Notes: a model not told the origin generated them from the sequence alone. DNA of 64,000 nucleotides from an uncultured Hyphomonas sp. (GCF_963675305.1 NZ_OY776147.1:2294001-2358000), one strand, 5' to 3'. Counted from the stretch's first letter, positions 25,916 through 35,127 are shown. Program-made: numbers and translations.

Positions 25916-26488
25916 TTAGGATGTTGCCTCATCGCCAGATCCTGCGAGCTCTTTGAATTTCGGGTCCGCTACGGCAGATCCAATGAGCTCCTGCACGGCA
26001 GGCGTGAACGCATCAATCACATTCTGACACGCCTTGAGTGCACTATAGCTGGTCTTGAATTTGTACTGAGTGTTCACAGAATAGCCTTCTGGAAGGGTAT
26101 CCGAAGAAAGCTTCAGACCAATCTTCCATGAGCCCGTGCCGAATGAGTTGAAATTCAGCTCCGTCACTTCACCGCGAATGACATTGCCATCTGTCTGGTC
26201 ATAAACACCAGCGGCAAATAGCTCATCACGCATCGCGCCTTCCACAAACTCAATAGGCGTTTTGCCCGGCGCAACTTCCAGAGCTCCAAGAGCTCGGCAG
26301 GTCATCGCTTCGTTAACTTCAGGGCCAGCAGTGAAGGATGACAACTGCACTTGCACTCCATCTTCCTTCAGGGCGCTCTGGAACGCCATAATGTTAGATG
26401 TTGATGGTGTATACGGGCGGCTCGATGTCGTTTCACAGGCGCACAAAGTCAGCACAGCAGCAGCAGCTGCGCACACAATTCGGATCAT
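25916..26488 (-). CDS. Lipoprotein of unknown function, lower GC
   Basis: A 190-residue lipoprotein with lipobox VLTLCACET (Cys about 18). The mature part is mixed alpha/beta with two cysteines (MTCRALG and KACQNVID) that could form a disulfide. Sampled lines run at about 42-50 % GC, well below the window average, and the gene sits alone between two strong terminators. It is weakly like secreted YbaY/DUF-type lipoproteins but no family is recognised. Start ATG 26488. Confidence 0.75.
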   Translation of the reverse strand: MIRIVCAAAAAVLTLCACETTSSRPYTPSTSNIMAFQSALKEDGVQVQLSSFTAGPEVNEAMTCRALGALEVAPGKTPIEFVEGAMRDELFAAGVYDQTDGNVIRGEVTELNFNSFGTGSWKIGLKLSSDTLPEGYSVNTQYKFKTSYSALKACQNVIDAFTPAVQELIGSAVADPKFKELAGSGDEATS

Positions 26489-26583
26489 GAGATTATTCCC
26501 CAGCGTTTAAATCACTGTCCGCTATCAAAATAGTGGACAGCCTTTCATTCCAGTGCGCAGAGAGCTCCGTCAATCAAAAAAAG

Positions 26584-26614
26584 AAAAGCGGCCGTAATAG
26601 TTGCGGCCGCTTTT
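26584..26614 (-). terminator. Intrinsic terminator of the fad operon
   Basis: AAAAGCGGCCG and CGGCCGCTTTT pair around a nine-base loop, and on the minus strand the right arm runs into CTTTTTTTG. It lies just downstream of the fadJ stop, so it ends the fad transcript. Confidence 0.88.
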
Positions 26615-26666
26615 CCTGTATTAGTTACTGCAGGAGAAAGATTCTCACATGAGGTGATTTTCTCGC

Positions 26667-28898
26667 CTAGGCAGCAGCTTTCGCCTTCGTCCCGGCAGGC
26701 GGGAAGCGGTCGTAGAAGCCTTCGCCTTTAGCGGCCATGTCACGCAGGACAGCCGGCGGTTCGAAGCGCTCGCCATATTTGGCAGCGAGGCGGTCAGCCT
26801 CCGCAACGAACTCCTTGATACCCCAGAACAGGTCGACATAGGAGCAGCAACCGCCCGTGAACGGTGCAAAGCCCCAGGCCAGGATCGAGCCGATATCCGC
26901 ATCGCGTGCATCGGTGATGACGCCTTCGTCGAAGCAGCGCGCTACTTCGATGGCCTGACGGACGAGGAAGCGGCTGGTCAGCTCTTTCTTCAGTTCCGGC
27001 GGGCATTCTTCCACCTTCACCTCGATCATCTTGTTGATGTCCGGCCACAGGCGTTCCGGCTTACCCTTCTCATTATAGTCGTAGAAGCCCTTGCCGGCCT
27101 TGCGGCCAACGCGGCCCTGGTCTTCCACCAACCAGGCGAGGAACTGGGTCCGGTCATCGCTTTGCAGATCCACGCCTGCGGCTTCGGCCGTTGCGCGGGT
27201 CACTTTCAGGGCGGTGTCGAGGCCGACCGAGTCGGAGACTTCCAGCGCGCCCATCGGCATGCCGCACTGACGCCCGACATTCTCGATGATCGCTGGCTTG
27301 ATGCCTTCCGCCAGCATTTCCATGCCTTCGCGCGTGTAGGTGCCGAAGCAGCGCGATGTGTAGAAGCCGCGGCTGTCGTTCACAGCAATCGGCGTCTTGC
27401 GGATGGCGAGCACATAATCGATCGCCTTGGCGAGCGTTGCTTCGCTGGTTTCCTTGCCGGAGATGATTTCCACAAGGCCCATGCGCTCCACCGGCGAGAA
27501 GAAGTGAATGCCGATGAAGTTTTCCGGACGCTTCGACGCCTTGGCGAGGCCGGTGATCGGCAGGGTCGAGGTGTTGGAGCCGAAGACGGCGTCCTCGTCC
27601 AGAACGGCTTCGGCCATCCCGGTGATCTTGGCTTTCAGCTCTTCATTCTCGAACACGGCTTCAATCACGAGATCGGCGCCTTTGACGTCGTCATAGGAGT
27701 CCGTCGTGGTGATCAGGTCGAGCAGGGCATCGCCCTTTTCTTTGGTCGACTTGCCGCGCGAGACGTCCTTGTCGACGAGACGGCGGGAGTAATCCTTGCC
27801 CTTCTCGGCATTCTCTTTCGAGACATCGACCAGAACGGTCGGGATGCCAGCCTTGGCCTGGACGTAGGCAATGCCTGCGCCCATCAGACCAGCGCCGATG
27901 ACCGCGATCTTCTTGAACTCCGTCTTCGGATGACCTGCCGGGCGATTTGCCCCTTTCGACAGTTCCTGCATCGACAGGAACAGCGAACGGATCATGGCTT
28001 TCGCTTCCGGGCGCTGCTGGGTGTTGATGAAGTAACGCGTTTCAATGCGCAGGCCCGCATCAATCGGCACCTGAATGCCTTCATAAATGCAGGACAGGAT
28101 GTTCTTCTGGGCCGGATAGTTGCCGTAGGTTTTCGACGACAGCATCATGTTCGCCATCGTTGCCACCTGGCCAGCGCCAGGAGATTTGTGCGGTACGCCG
28201 CCGGGCACCTTGTAGCCTTTTTCATCCCACGGCGCTTTCGCTGTCGGATTGGCTTTCACCCAGGCCTTGGCCTTTTCGACGGTTTCGGAGGATGCAGCCA
28301 GTTCCTGAACCACACCCATGGCGAGAGCCTTCTCGGCATTGAAGCTTTCGCCTTGGAGGATCAGTGGCAGAGCCGCCTGAACACCAACCAGACGCGGCAG
28401 ACGCTGCGTGCCACCGGCACCCGGCAGCAGGCCGATCTTGGCTTCCGGCAGACCGAACTGAAGCTTTGGATTGTCATTGGCCGCAACGCGGTAGTGACAG
28501 GCAAGCGCCACTTCGAGGCCACCACCAAGCGCGAGGCCGTTCAGCGCCACAGCCACCGGCTTACCGCAGGTTTCCAGCTTGCGCAGCGTACCGTTCAGAG
28601 CAAAGCCCTGGTCGAACTGCTGCTTCTTCAACTCAGCTTCAGACAGTTCCTTTTTCTCTCCACCGCCAGCGCGCTGCCCCATTTCACCAAGGTCAGCTCC
28701 GGCGCAAAAACCGCTCGGCTTGCCGGATGAGATAACCAGGCCCTTGATGTCGTCGTTGGACGCAACTTCGTCGGCAATCGCGATAATGTCCGCAACGGCC
28801 TTTCCGGTCAGCGTGTTCATGCTGCGGCCTGGCACGTCGAAAACGGCGTGCGCAATGCCGTCTGCATCGATGTCCCAACCAAATGTCTCGAGTTTCAT
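26667..28898 (-). CDS. fadJ: Fatty-acid oxidation complex alpha chain (enoyl-CoA hydratase / 3-hydroxyacyl-CoA dehydrogenase)
   Basis: A 743-residue bifunctional beta-oxidation enzyme. The N-terminal crotonase domain (about 1-190) has NGLALGGGLEVALACHYR and KIGLLPGAGGTQRLPRL, whose oxyanion Gly and Glu residues are present. The C-terminal dehydrogenase has the Rossmann GAGLMGAGIAYVQAKAG (about 335), NTSTLPITGL and FIGIHFFSPVERMGLVEII containing the catalytic His. FadJ and FadB are hard to tell apart by eye; fadJ/fadB is a functional label. The start ATG 28898 fits MKLETFGWDID. It is the last gene of a fad operon and the thiolase lies 31 bases upstream. Confidence 0.95.
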   Translation of the reverse strand: MKLETFGWDIDADGIAHAVFDVPGRSMNTLTGKAVADIIAIADEVASNDDIKGLVISSGKPSGFCAGADLGEMGQRAGGGEKKELSEAELKKQQFDQGFALNGTLRKLETCGKPVAVALNGLALGGGLEVALACHYRVAANDNPKLQFGLPEAKIGLLPGAGGTQRLPRLVGVQAALPLILQGESFNAEKALAMGVVQELAASSETVEKAKAWVKANPTAKAPWDEKGYKVPGGVPHKSPGAGQVATMANMMLSSKTYGNYPAQKNILSCIYEGIQVPIDAGLRIETRYFINTQQRPEAKAMIRSLFLSMQELSKGANRPAGHPKTEFKKIAVIGAGLMGAGIAYVQAKAGIPTVLVDVSKENAEKGKDYSRRLVDKDVSRGKSTKEKGDALLDLITTTDSYDDVKGADLVIEAVFENEELKAKITGMAEAVLDEDAVFGSNTSTLPITGLAKASKRPENFIGIHFFSPVERMGLVEIISGKETSEATLAKAIDYVLAIRKTPIAVNDSRGFYTSRCFGTYTREGMEMLAEGIKPAIIENVGRQCGMPMGALEVSDSVGLDTALKVTRATAEAAGVDLQSDDRTQFLAWLVEDQGRVGRKAGKGFYDYNEKGKPERLWPDINKMIEVKVEECPPELKKELTSRFLVRQAIEVARCFDEGVITDARDADIGSILAWGFAPFTGGCCSYVDLFWGIKEFVAEADRLAAKYGERFEPPAVLRDMAAKGEGFYDRFPPAGTKAKAAA

Positions 28899-28929
28899 GA
28901 TACTATGTTCCGATTATTCTGTGTAAGGA

Positions 28930-30135
28930 TTAGACGCGTTCGATGATCGTTGCCGTGCCCATGCCGGCACCGACGCAGAGCGTGATCAGGGCTGTTTCCT
29001 TGTCGGCCCGCTCAAGTTCGTCGACCATTGTGCCGAGGATCATGCCGCCGGTTGCCCCAAGCGGGTGGCCCATGGCGATTGCGCCGCCGTTCACATTCAT
29101 CTTGTCGTGCGGGATGTTCAGGTTCTGCATCATCAGCAGCACAACCGAGGCAAAAGCTTCGTTCAGCTCATAAAGGTCAATGTCTTCCGGGTTCATACCG
29201 GCTTTCTTCAGGACCTTTTGCGACACATAGGTCGGGCCAGTCAGCATGATGCCCGGCTCGGACCCGATGGATGCCATGGCTTTGACGCGGGCACGCGGTT
29301 TGAGACCCAGGGCTTCACCCATTTCCTTGGAACCGAACAGGACAGCCGAGGCGCCATCCACAATGCCGGAAGAGTTGCCGGCGTGGTGGACGTGGTTGAT
29401 GTTTTCCAGCTCCGGATAGCGCTGCTTGATGACTTCGTCGAAGCCCATCGCACCCATGCCAGCAAAGGAGGGATTCAGTCCGGCGAGCGACTGCATGTCC
29501 GCATCCGGACGCATGTGCTCGTCGTGATCCAGGCGGATACCGCCCATCTGGTCCTTCACCGGAACGATGGATTTCGCAAAGCGGCCTTCTTTCCAGGCCT
29601 GCGCGGCGCGGCGCTGGCTCTCGACGGCGAAAGCGTCGACATCGTCGCGCGAGAAGCCATACTTCGTGGCGATCGTATCGGCACCGATGCCCTGGGGCGT
29701 GAAGTAGGTTTTCAGGGCAACCTGCGGATCGGTTGACCAGGCACCGCCGGACGCGCCCATCGGTACGCGGCTCATGGATTCTACACCGCCGCCGATCGCC
29801 ATGTCGGCTTCACCGGTCATGACTTTGGAGGCAGCCATGTTGCAGGCTTCCAGGCCGGACGCGCAGAAGCGGTCAACCTGAACACCGGCGGTCGTTTCGG
29901 CATAGTCTGCGTTCAGTACGGCAACGCGGGCGATATCCGCCCCCTGCTCGCCAACCGGCGAAACACAGCCAAGAACGACATCGTCCACCTTGGACGTGTC
30001 GAGTTCATTGCGTTCACGGATGGCCTGCAACACTTGCGTAGCAAGGCTAAGCGACGTGATTTCGTGCAACGAACCACTTTTCTTGCCTTTGCCGCGCGGC
30101 GTACGGACCGCGTCGTAGATATAGGCTTCAGTCAT
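28930..30135 (-). CDS. fadA: Acetyl-CoA acyltransferase (thiolase)
   Basis: A 401-residue thiolase catalysing the last beta-oxidation step. The nucleophilic Cys is in VDRFCASGLEA, the GGAIAMGHPLGATG block carries His, and the second Cys is in LCVGAGMG. It is cotranscribed with fadJ and with the upstream PNPOx-like gene. FadA or a more general acetyl-CoA acetyltransferase are both possible; the context favours beta-oxidation. Confidence 0.94.
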   Translation of the reverse strand: MTEAYIYDAVRTPRGKGKKSGSLHEITSLSLATQVLQAIRERNELDTSKVDDVVLGCVSPVGEQGADIARVAVLNADYAETTAGVQVDRFCASGLEACNMAASKVMTGEADMAIGGGVESMSRVPMGASGGAWSTDPQVALKTYFTPQGIGADTIATKYGFSRDDVDAFAVESQRRAAQAWKEGRFAKSIVPVKDQMGGIRLDHDEHMRPDADMQSLAGLNPSFAGMGAMGFDEVIKQRYPELENINHVHHAGNSSGIVDGASAVLFGSKEMGEALGLKPRARVKAMASIGSEPGIMLTGPTYVSQKVLKKAGMNPEDIDLYELNEAFASVVLLMMQNLNIPHDKMNVNGGAIAMGHPLGATGGMILGTMVDELERADKETALITLCVGAGMGTATIIERV

Positions 30136-30165
30136 TTGAAGTGACTCCTTTCGATGGAGGGGATG

Positions 30166-30813
30166 TTATTTTGACTTTGTTGCAGGCGATTGCCCGCTTT
30201 CCAATTGAGCGACCCGGGCCTTGAGCTGTTGGTTCTCTTCCACCAACTCGTTGAGCCGTGGGGCGATCAACTGAGCGACTTGTTCTTCTGTATACCGTGG
30301 CAGGATATATTTCGGGCAGTTCCAGTCTCGGGCGACGATCTTGATCGTCATCAGGCGTTCAACCGGCCCCTGCCCATCCTGAGCCAGCGCATTCTGAAGT
30401 TCCGGATCTGAAGCGGCATCGACCATCCGGGCTTCTCCGAGCATCTTCAGCCGGGCGCGGCGAGGATAGTCCATGAAAAAAAGAGACACCCGGTCTGACC
30501 CATCGAGATTACCGCGGGTGATGAACTGCCGATTACCGAGATAATCCGCAAAACCGATCATGTCCGGACCGAGGATTTTCACAAAGCCGGCAGGGCCGCC
30601 GCGATGCTGGATATAGGGCCACCCATTGCTGCCTGTGGTGGCGATGTAGAAGCTGGTCGAACCTGACAGGAATGCAATCGTATCGTCGTCCAAAGGGCCT
30701 CTATGGCGATTGGTGTAGATACGTTCGTATGTCTCACGCATGCCCACCTGTTCCTGGTAGGCCTTTACCGCATCGGTAAACAGGAGTTCGGCATAGTTCT
30801 GCATCACAGTCAC
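30166..30813 (-). CDS. Pyridoxamine 5'-phosphate oxidase-like flavoprotein
   Basis: A 215-residue protein with a split-barrel FMN-binding fold, seen in SFYIATTGSNGWPYIQHRGGPAGFVKILG and FITRGNLDGSDRVSLFFMDYPRRARLKM. A C-terminal coiled coil (LIAPRLNELVEENQQLKARVAQLES) may drive oligomer formation. Members include HugZ-like and DUF-type reductases; the role in fatty-acid degradation is inferred only from position. It starts at GTG 30813 with AAGGAGGG seven bases upstream, just past the stop of the thioesterase gene. Confidence 0.85.
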   Translation of the reverse strand: MTVMQNYAELLFTDAVKAYQEQVGMRETYERIYTNRHRGPLDDDTIAFLSGSTSFYIATTGSNGWPYIQHRGGPAGFVKILGPDMIGFADYLGNRQFITRGNLDGSDRVSLFFMDYPRRARLKMLGEARMVDAASDPELQNALAQDGQGPVERLMTIKIVARDWNCPKYILPRYTEEQVAQLIAPRLNELVEENQQLKARVAQLESGQSPATKSK

Positions 30814-30814
30814 T

Positions 30815-31249
30815 TTATCCCTCCTTGGCCGGCTTCAGGACCGGGTTCAGGGTGAGACTCGCGGTGGAGCGGGCAGCTTCCTTGCCGCGGGAATCGTAAA
30901 GCTCAGCTTCGGCGAACACCATCGCCCGGCCGACATTGCGCAGGCGGGCGGCTACTTCGATAGTCCCCTTGCGGACGGGACGCAGGAAATGCGTATGCAG
31001 GTCTACCGTCGAAGGCAGTTTCGTCTTGCCAGCTTTCATGCCCGCCAGCATGCCAATCGTATCATCCATCATGGCGACAAGATAGCCGCCCTGGATGACC
31101 CCGGCCGGATTGCAGAATTCCGGCCGGCCTTCAAAGCGCACCCGCGTCGTCAATTCCTTCATGTCGAGCGCAAGCAGCTCGAAGCCAAGCGAGGTTGAGC
31201 TCGGGCTTGGCGTCGGAAACACATCACGAATGAGGTCGCTGTCGGGCAT
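30815..31249 (-). CDS. PaaI-family hotdog thioesterase
   Basis: A 144-residue hotdog-fold protein that would hydrolyse acyl- or aryl-CoA. The pattern FCNPAGVIQGGYLVAMMDDTIGML is the PaaI catalytic segment; the Asp in MMDD is the expected nucleophile/base. It lies between the acyl-CoA dehydrogenase and PNPOx-like genes, with only a one- to six-base gap on each side, so it is part of the fad operon and may relieve CoA trapping. Confidence 0.9.
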   Translation of the reverse strand: MPDSDLIRDVFPTPSPSSTSLGFELLALDMKELTTRVRFEGRPEFCNPAGVIQGGYLVAMMDDTIGMLAGMKAGKTKLPSTVDLHTHFLRPVRKGTIEVAARLRNVGRAMVFAEAELYDSRGKEAARSTASLTLNPVLKPAKEG

Positions 31250-31255
31250 GTCAGG

Positions 31256-32422
31256 CTAGAGGGTCCTCGCGATCAGCATTTTCATGACTTCATTCGCGCC
31301 GCCATAAATGCGCTGGACGCGGGCGTCCGCATACATTTGGGCGATTGGATATTCGTCCATATAGCCGAACCCACCGTGCAACTGCAGGCACTCGTCGATG
31401 ATCTTGCACTGAAGGTCGCTGATCCAGTACTTGGACATCGAGGCCGTCGCGGCATCCAGCTCTTCCTTCAGGAGGAGTTCCGTACAGTGATCACCAAAGA
31501 CTTTGGCAACAGTCGCTTCGGTCTTGCACTCGGCGAGCTTGAACTGGGTGTTCTGGAAGTCGAAAATCGTGCCCCCGAACGCTTTGCGGTTTTTCACATA
31601 TTCCACCGTCTCGTGGATGGCGCGTTCGATCATGCCAATGCCTTGCAGACCGATGATGTGACGCTCCTGCGGCAGTTTCTGCATCAGCTGGATGAAGCCT
31701 TTGCCCTCTACTTCGCCGAGGAGGTTGGAAGCCGGCACGCGCACATCGTCGAAGAAGAGTTCCGACGTATCCGCCGCATGCTGGCCGACTTTTTCCAGGT
31801 TCCGGCCGCGGCGGAAGCCTTCCACCTTGTCGGTCTCGACGCCGATGATGGAAATGCCCTTTGCTCCCAGGCTCGGATCTGTCTTGACGCAGAGCAGGAT
31901 CAGATTGGCGGTCTGGCCGTTTGAAATGAAGGTCTTCGAACCGTTGATGATGTAATCATCACCGTCACGCTTCGCCGTCGTCTTCATACCCTGAAGATCC
32001 GACCCGGCGCCCGGTTCGGTCATGGCGATGGCAGTAACGATGTCACCCGTGCAGATGCCCGGCAGCCAGCGGCGCTTCTGCTCCTCAGTGCCATAGGCCG
32101 TGATGTAAGGCGCAATGATCGCATTGTGCAGCGTGATGCCGAAGCCGTCGATTCCCTTCCACTGCTGCTGTTCAATGATTATGGCCTCGTGCCGGAAGTC
32201 GCCGCCTGCCCCGCCATATTCCTCCGGAACCGAAGCGCCCAGCAGGCCCATCTCGCCCGCCTTCTTCCAGACCTCTTTCGGAACGACCCCTGCCTTGCGC
32301 CACTCCGGCACGTGCGGGGCACATTCCTTTTCAAAGAACTGGCCAACCGCATCGGAGAAAATTTCAAGCTCATCGTCCTGACGCCACGCGGACTTGGGTA
32401 CATTGAGCGGGCTCTGTTGCAT
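31256..32422 (-). CDS. Acyl-CoA dehydrogenase (first gene of the fad operon)
   Basis: A 388-residue enzyme. AMTEPGAGSDLQGMKTTAK, YIINGSKTFISNGQ and LQLHGGFGYMDEYPIAQMYADARVQRIYGGANEVMKMLIAR are the FAD, substrate and C-terminal fingerprints; the Tyr-Gly-Gly-Ala-Asn-Glu stretch resembles long-chain members. ATG 32422 has GGAG eight bases upstream; in-frame codons to 32548 run through the promoter region and are rejected. A candidate operator lies at 32473-32490. Confidence 0.93.
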   Translation of the reverse strand: MQQSPLNVPKSAWRQDDELEIFSDAVGQFFEKECAPHVPEWRKAGVVPKEVWKKAGEMGLLGASVPEEYGGAGGDFRHEAIIIEQQQWKGIDGFGITLHNAIIAPYITAYGTEEQKRRWLPGICTGDIVTAIAMTEPGAGSDLQGMKTTAKRDGDDYIINGSKTFISNGQTANLILLCVKTDPSLGAKGISIIGVETDKVEGFRRGRNLEKVGQHAADTSELFFDDVRVPASNLLGEVEGKGFIQLMQKLPQERHIIGLQGIGMIERAIHETVEYVKNRKAFGGTIFDFQNTQFKLAECKTEATVAKVFGDHCTELLLKEELDAATASMSKYWISDLQCKIIDECLQLHGGFGYMDEYPIAQMYADARVQRIYGGANEVMKMLIARTL

Positions 32423-32472
32423 TGTCGGTCTCCGGCTTTCCTCTGGATATAGGACGCAATCGGTCAATTGCC

Positions 32473-32490
32473 GCTTACGTTCACGTAAAC
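32473..32490. promoter_or_regulatory. Candidate LiuR-like operator upstream of the fad operon
   Basis: GCTTACGTTCACGTAAAC, an ACGT-centred imperfect palindrome. It lies 51 bases upstream of the acyl-CoA dehydrogenase start and matches the merR operator at 35015-35038 in 14 or so of 18 positions. MerR-type regulators of branched-chain and fatty-acid degradation (LiuR) bind similar motifs. Confidence 0.6.
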
Positions 32491-32637
32491 TTGTAGCGGT
32501 CCGGTCAGATTTTTCCCAGACCTTCCCCAGCGTCAGAGATGCGGACATTCAGGGAAAATTTTGCCGCAGGGCGCCATCGGCAGTGTAGCACACCCCCGTG
32601 ACTGCCCTGAGACATTCCAAAACAGGAAAGATTCACC

Positions 32638-34419
32638 TCAAAAGGCGTCGGCTTCCAGATCCATCAGAGGCGCCGCACCCGTCTTCACTTTCGCGAGATG
32701 CGCAGCACCATCCGGCAGAAGACGCTCAACGAAGTAGCGGCCCGTTGCCAGTTTTTGCTCGTAGAACGGCTCTTTGCCTTTATGCTCCAGAGACACCTTG
32801 GCCATCTGCGCCCACATGTAAGCCAGGGCGGTCAGGCCAAACAGGTGCAGATAGTCATGGCTGGATGCGCCGGCATTGTTGAAATCCGACATACCGTTCT
32901 GCATCAGCCACATCGTGCCCTCCTGCAGCTCGCCCTTGATGGACTGCAGACCTTCGATGAACAGCGCCAGATCTTCATTGTCTTCGTTCGCCGCGACGAA
33001 CTCATCAATGTCAGAGAAGAAGGAGAACACGGCACGCCCGCCATTGGCGGCGAGCTTGCGGCCAACAAGGTCCAGCGCCTGAACGCCGTTCGTGCCTTCA
33101 TAGATCGTGGTGATCCGGCAGTCGCGCACGATCTGCTCCATGCCCCACTCCCGGGTGAAGCCAGAGCCGCCATGCAGCTGCAGCGCCCAGTTGGCGCACT
33201 CATAGCCCTTGTGTGTGAGGTAGGCTTTCACAACCGGCGTCAGCAGCGCCATATAGTCCGAAGACTTCTCGCGCACGCCCTCATCCTGCGCCTTGTGCTG
33301 GAGATCTGCCTGGAAGGCCGTCCAGTAGGTGAAACAGCGCGCGCCCTCGATGAAGGCTTTCTGATCCATTAGCATGCGGCGCACATCCGGGTGCACGATG
33401 ATCGGGTCAGCGGGCTGGTCTGGCGACTTGGCACCCGTCAGGGACCGCCCCTGCAAACGATCGCGCGCAAAATCTGCTGCGTTCTGGTAGGCCAGTTCGG
33501 CCTGCGACAGCCCCTGCAGACCGACGCCCAGACGCGCCTCGTTCATCATCACGAACATGGTGCGCATACCTTTATGCTCCTCACCGACGAGGAACCCGGT
33601 CGCGCCGTCATAGTTCATGACGCAAGTCGCGTTGCCATGGATGCCCATCTTCTCTTCGAGGCCACCGCAGGAACAGGCATTGCGCTCACCGATGGAGCCG
33701 TCTTCACCAACCATGTACTTCGGCACCAGGAACAGAGAGATGCCTTTGATCCCTTCCGGGCCGCCTTCGATGCGCGCCAGGACGAGGTGAATGATGTTGT
33801 CGGTAAGGTCTTGCTCCCCACCTGAAATCCAGATCTTCTGACCGGTAATCTTATAAGTGCCGTCCGGCTGGGGCACGGCCTTGGTCTTGATCAGACCGAG
33901 ATCGGTGCCGCACTGCGGCTCGGTCAGGTTCATCGTGCCGGCCCATTCAGCCGATGCCATTTTCGGGCCGTACTTGGCCTTCAGTTCGTCGGAGCCGCCG
34001 GCCATCAGCGCCTGGAAAGCGCCATGCGTGAGCCCCGGGTACATGCCGAACGCCATGTTCGAAGAAGAGACCATTTCGGTCCACGCGATGTTCACCACAT
34101 GCGGCAGGCCCTGCCCGCCCATTTCCGGGTCCACGGAAAGAAGCGGCCATCCACCTTCAACCAGCTGCTTGTAGGCATCCGGGAAACCATCCGGCGTTTT
34201 CACACTTGCATCATCGCTACGCACACACCCCTGACGGTCGCCGACCGCGTTCAGCGGGTGAAGCACCTCCTTGGCGAACTTGCCGCCCTCCTCAAGAATC
34301 GCGCTGACCAGATCGGGTGTCACTTCCTCGAAACCGGGCAGGTTCGAATAATTCTGGATCTGAAGCACTTCCTGAAGAATGAAGCGCATATCGCGGATCG
34401 GGGCGTCATAACGAGGCAT
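32638..34419 (-). CDS. Acyl-CoA dehydrogenase with C-terminal extension
   Basis: A 593-residue dehydrogenase with the N-terminal MPRYDAPIRDMRFIL typical of the long alphaproteobacterial FadE-like group. The FAD segments MNLTEPQCGTDLGLIKTKA and YKITGQKIWISGGEQDL are present, and GSGFTREWGMEQIVRDCRITTIYEGTNGVQALDLVGRKL contains the catalytic Glu. The last 130 residues are the extra helical domain that binds the acyl chain or the membrane. ATG 34419 has AAAGGAC upstream. It is transcribed with, or just upstream of, the other fad genes after a 215-base gap that holds the candidate operator. Confidence 0.94.
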   Translation of the reverse strand: MPRYDAPIRDMRFILQEVLQIQNYSNLPGFEEVTPDLVSAILEEGGKFAKEVLHPLNAVGDRQGCVRSDDASVKTPDGFPDAYKQLVEGGWPLLSVDPEMGGQGLPHVVNIAWTEMVSSSNMAFGMYPGLTHGAFQALMAGGSDELKAKYGPKMASAEWAGTMNLTEPQCGTDLGLIKTKAVPQPDGTYKITGQKIWISGGEQDLTDNIIHLVLARIEGGPEGIKGISLFLVPKYMVGEDGSIGERNACSCGGLEEKMGIHGNATCVMNYDGATGFLVGEEHKGMRTMFVMMNEARLGVGLQGLSQAELAYQNAADFARDRLQGRSLTGAKSPDQPADPIIVHPDVRRMLMDQKAFIEGARCFTYWTAFQADLQHKAQDEGVREKSSDYMALLTPVVKAYLTHKGYECANWALQLHGGSGFTREWGMEQIVRDCRITTIYEGTNGVQALDLVGRKLAANGGRAVFSFFSDIDEFVAANEDNEDLALFIEGLQSIKGELQEGTMWLMQNGMSDFNNAGASSHDYLHLFGLTALAYMWAQMAKVSLEHKGKEPFYEQKLATGRYFVERLLPDGAAHLAKVKTGAAPLMDLEADAF

Positions 34420-34515
34420 CGTGCATGTCCTTTAATGCGTGAAGGGCGACTACCACTTTCGTAGCGCGCCCTTCTGGAAAGGTCTTTCTAATATAGCGGA
34501 AACCCGCCTTACAGA

Positions 34516-34995
34516 TCAGACTTCGTCAAGCTGGCGTCGTGCCACGGCCTCATAAGCGGCGGCCTGGCGCTTGCCTTCTTCGGTCGGACCAACCTGATCG
34601 ACCAGGCCTTCCAGCCAGACGATGCCTTTACGGAGTTCGCCGAGCGCGGTGTCGATGTCTTCGCGCTGGATCTCCAGCTCTTTCACCTGCTTGCGGAACT
34701 TCTCCAGCATCATGCGCGTCTGCGCCCGCTTGCCGTCATTCAGCGCGTAGAGATCGAGGATCTCGCGAATGTCAGCCAGCGGCAAACCAAGACGCTTCAG
34801 GCGGACAATGATCGTCAGCCGGGCACGGTCACGGTTCGAATAGACCCGCATCATGCCGTCACGCGCCGGGTGCAGCATGTCTTTGTCTTCATAGAAACGC
34901 AGAGCTCGCGGTGTCACCCCGAACTCCCGGGCGAGTTCAGAGATCGTGTAGGTGCGGGAATCTGCAGCGGAAATCGAGGGATGCTTGTGTGACAT
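34516..34995 (-). CDS. MerR-family regulator of fatty-acid/branched-chain catabolism
   Basis: A 159-residue DNA-binding protein. The N-terminal MerR helix-turn-helix is YTISELAREFGVTPRALRFYEDKDML (about 16-41), with the wing DGMMRVYSNRDRARLTIIV. Residues 75-150 form a coiled coil for dimerisation. It lacks the Cys residues of metal-sensing MerRs and resembles LiuR. It probably controls the adjacent fad genes and itself via the palindromes at 35015 and 32473. Start ATG 34995 has no Shine-Dalgarno sequence and sits seven bases after a -10-like CTAAGT, so the mRNA may be leaderless. gene_symbol is left empty because LiuR orthology is not proven. Confidence 0.9.
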   Translation of the reverse strand: MSHKHPSISAADSRTYTISELAREFGVTPRALRFYEDKDMLHPARDGMMRVYSNRDRARLTIIVRLKRLGLPLADIREILDLYALNDGKRAQTRMMLEKFRKQVKELEIQREDIDTALGELRKGIVWLEGLVDQVGPTEEGKRQAAAYEAVARRQLDEV

Positions 34996-35014
34996 AAGGT
35001 CAACTTAGATCAAA

Positions 35015-35038
35015 GCTTACGCGAACGTCAACGTAAGC
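35015..35038 (-). promoter_or_regulatory. MerR operator/promoter (autoregulatory)
   Basis: A 24-base palindrome with perfect seven-base arms, GCTTACG and CGTAAGC. On the minus strand TTGACG (35031-35026) lies in it and is followed after 17 bases by CTAAGT (35008-35003). The ATG of merR is seven bases past that. The same sequence core recurs at 32473-32490. Confidence 0.65.
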
Positions 35039-35127
35039 TGCGAATAAATTTTGCGCCACACCGGGGCTCAAAGCCGATTACCCGGAAATTACCCCACAGT
35101 TATCAGATTAACCGGAAATCTTTACCT

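Noticed and set aside
27162..28730. A 522-residue plus-strand frame opposite fadJ
   Set aside because: Antisense to a well-supported beta-oxidation gene and low in protein-like features.
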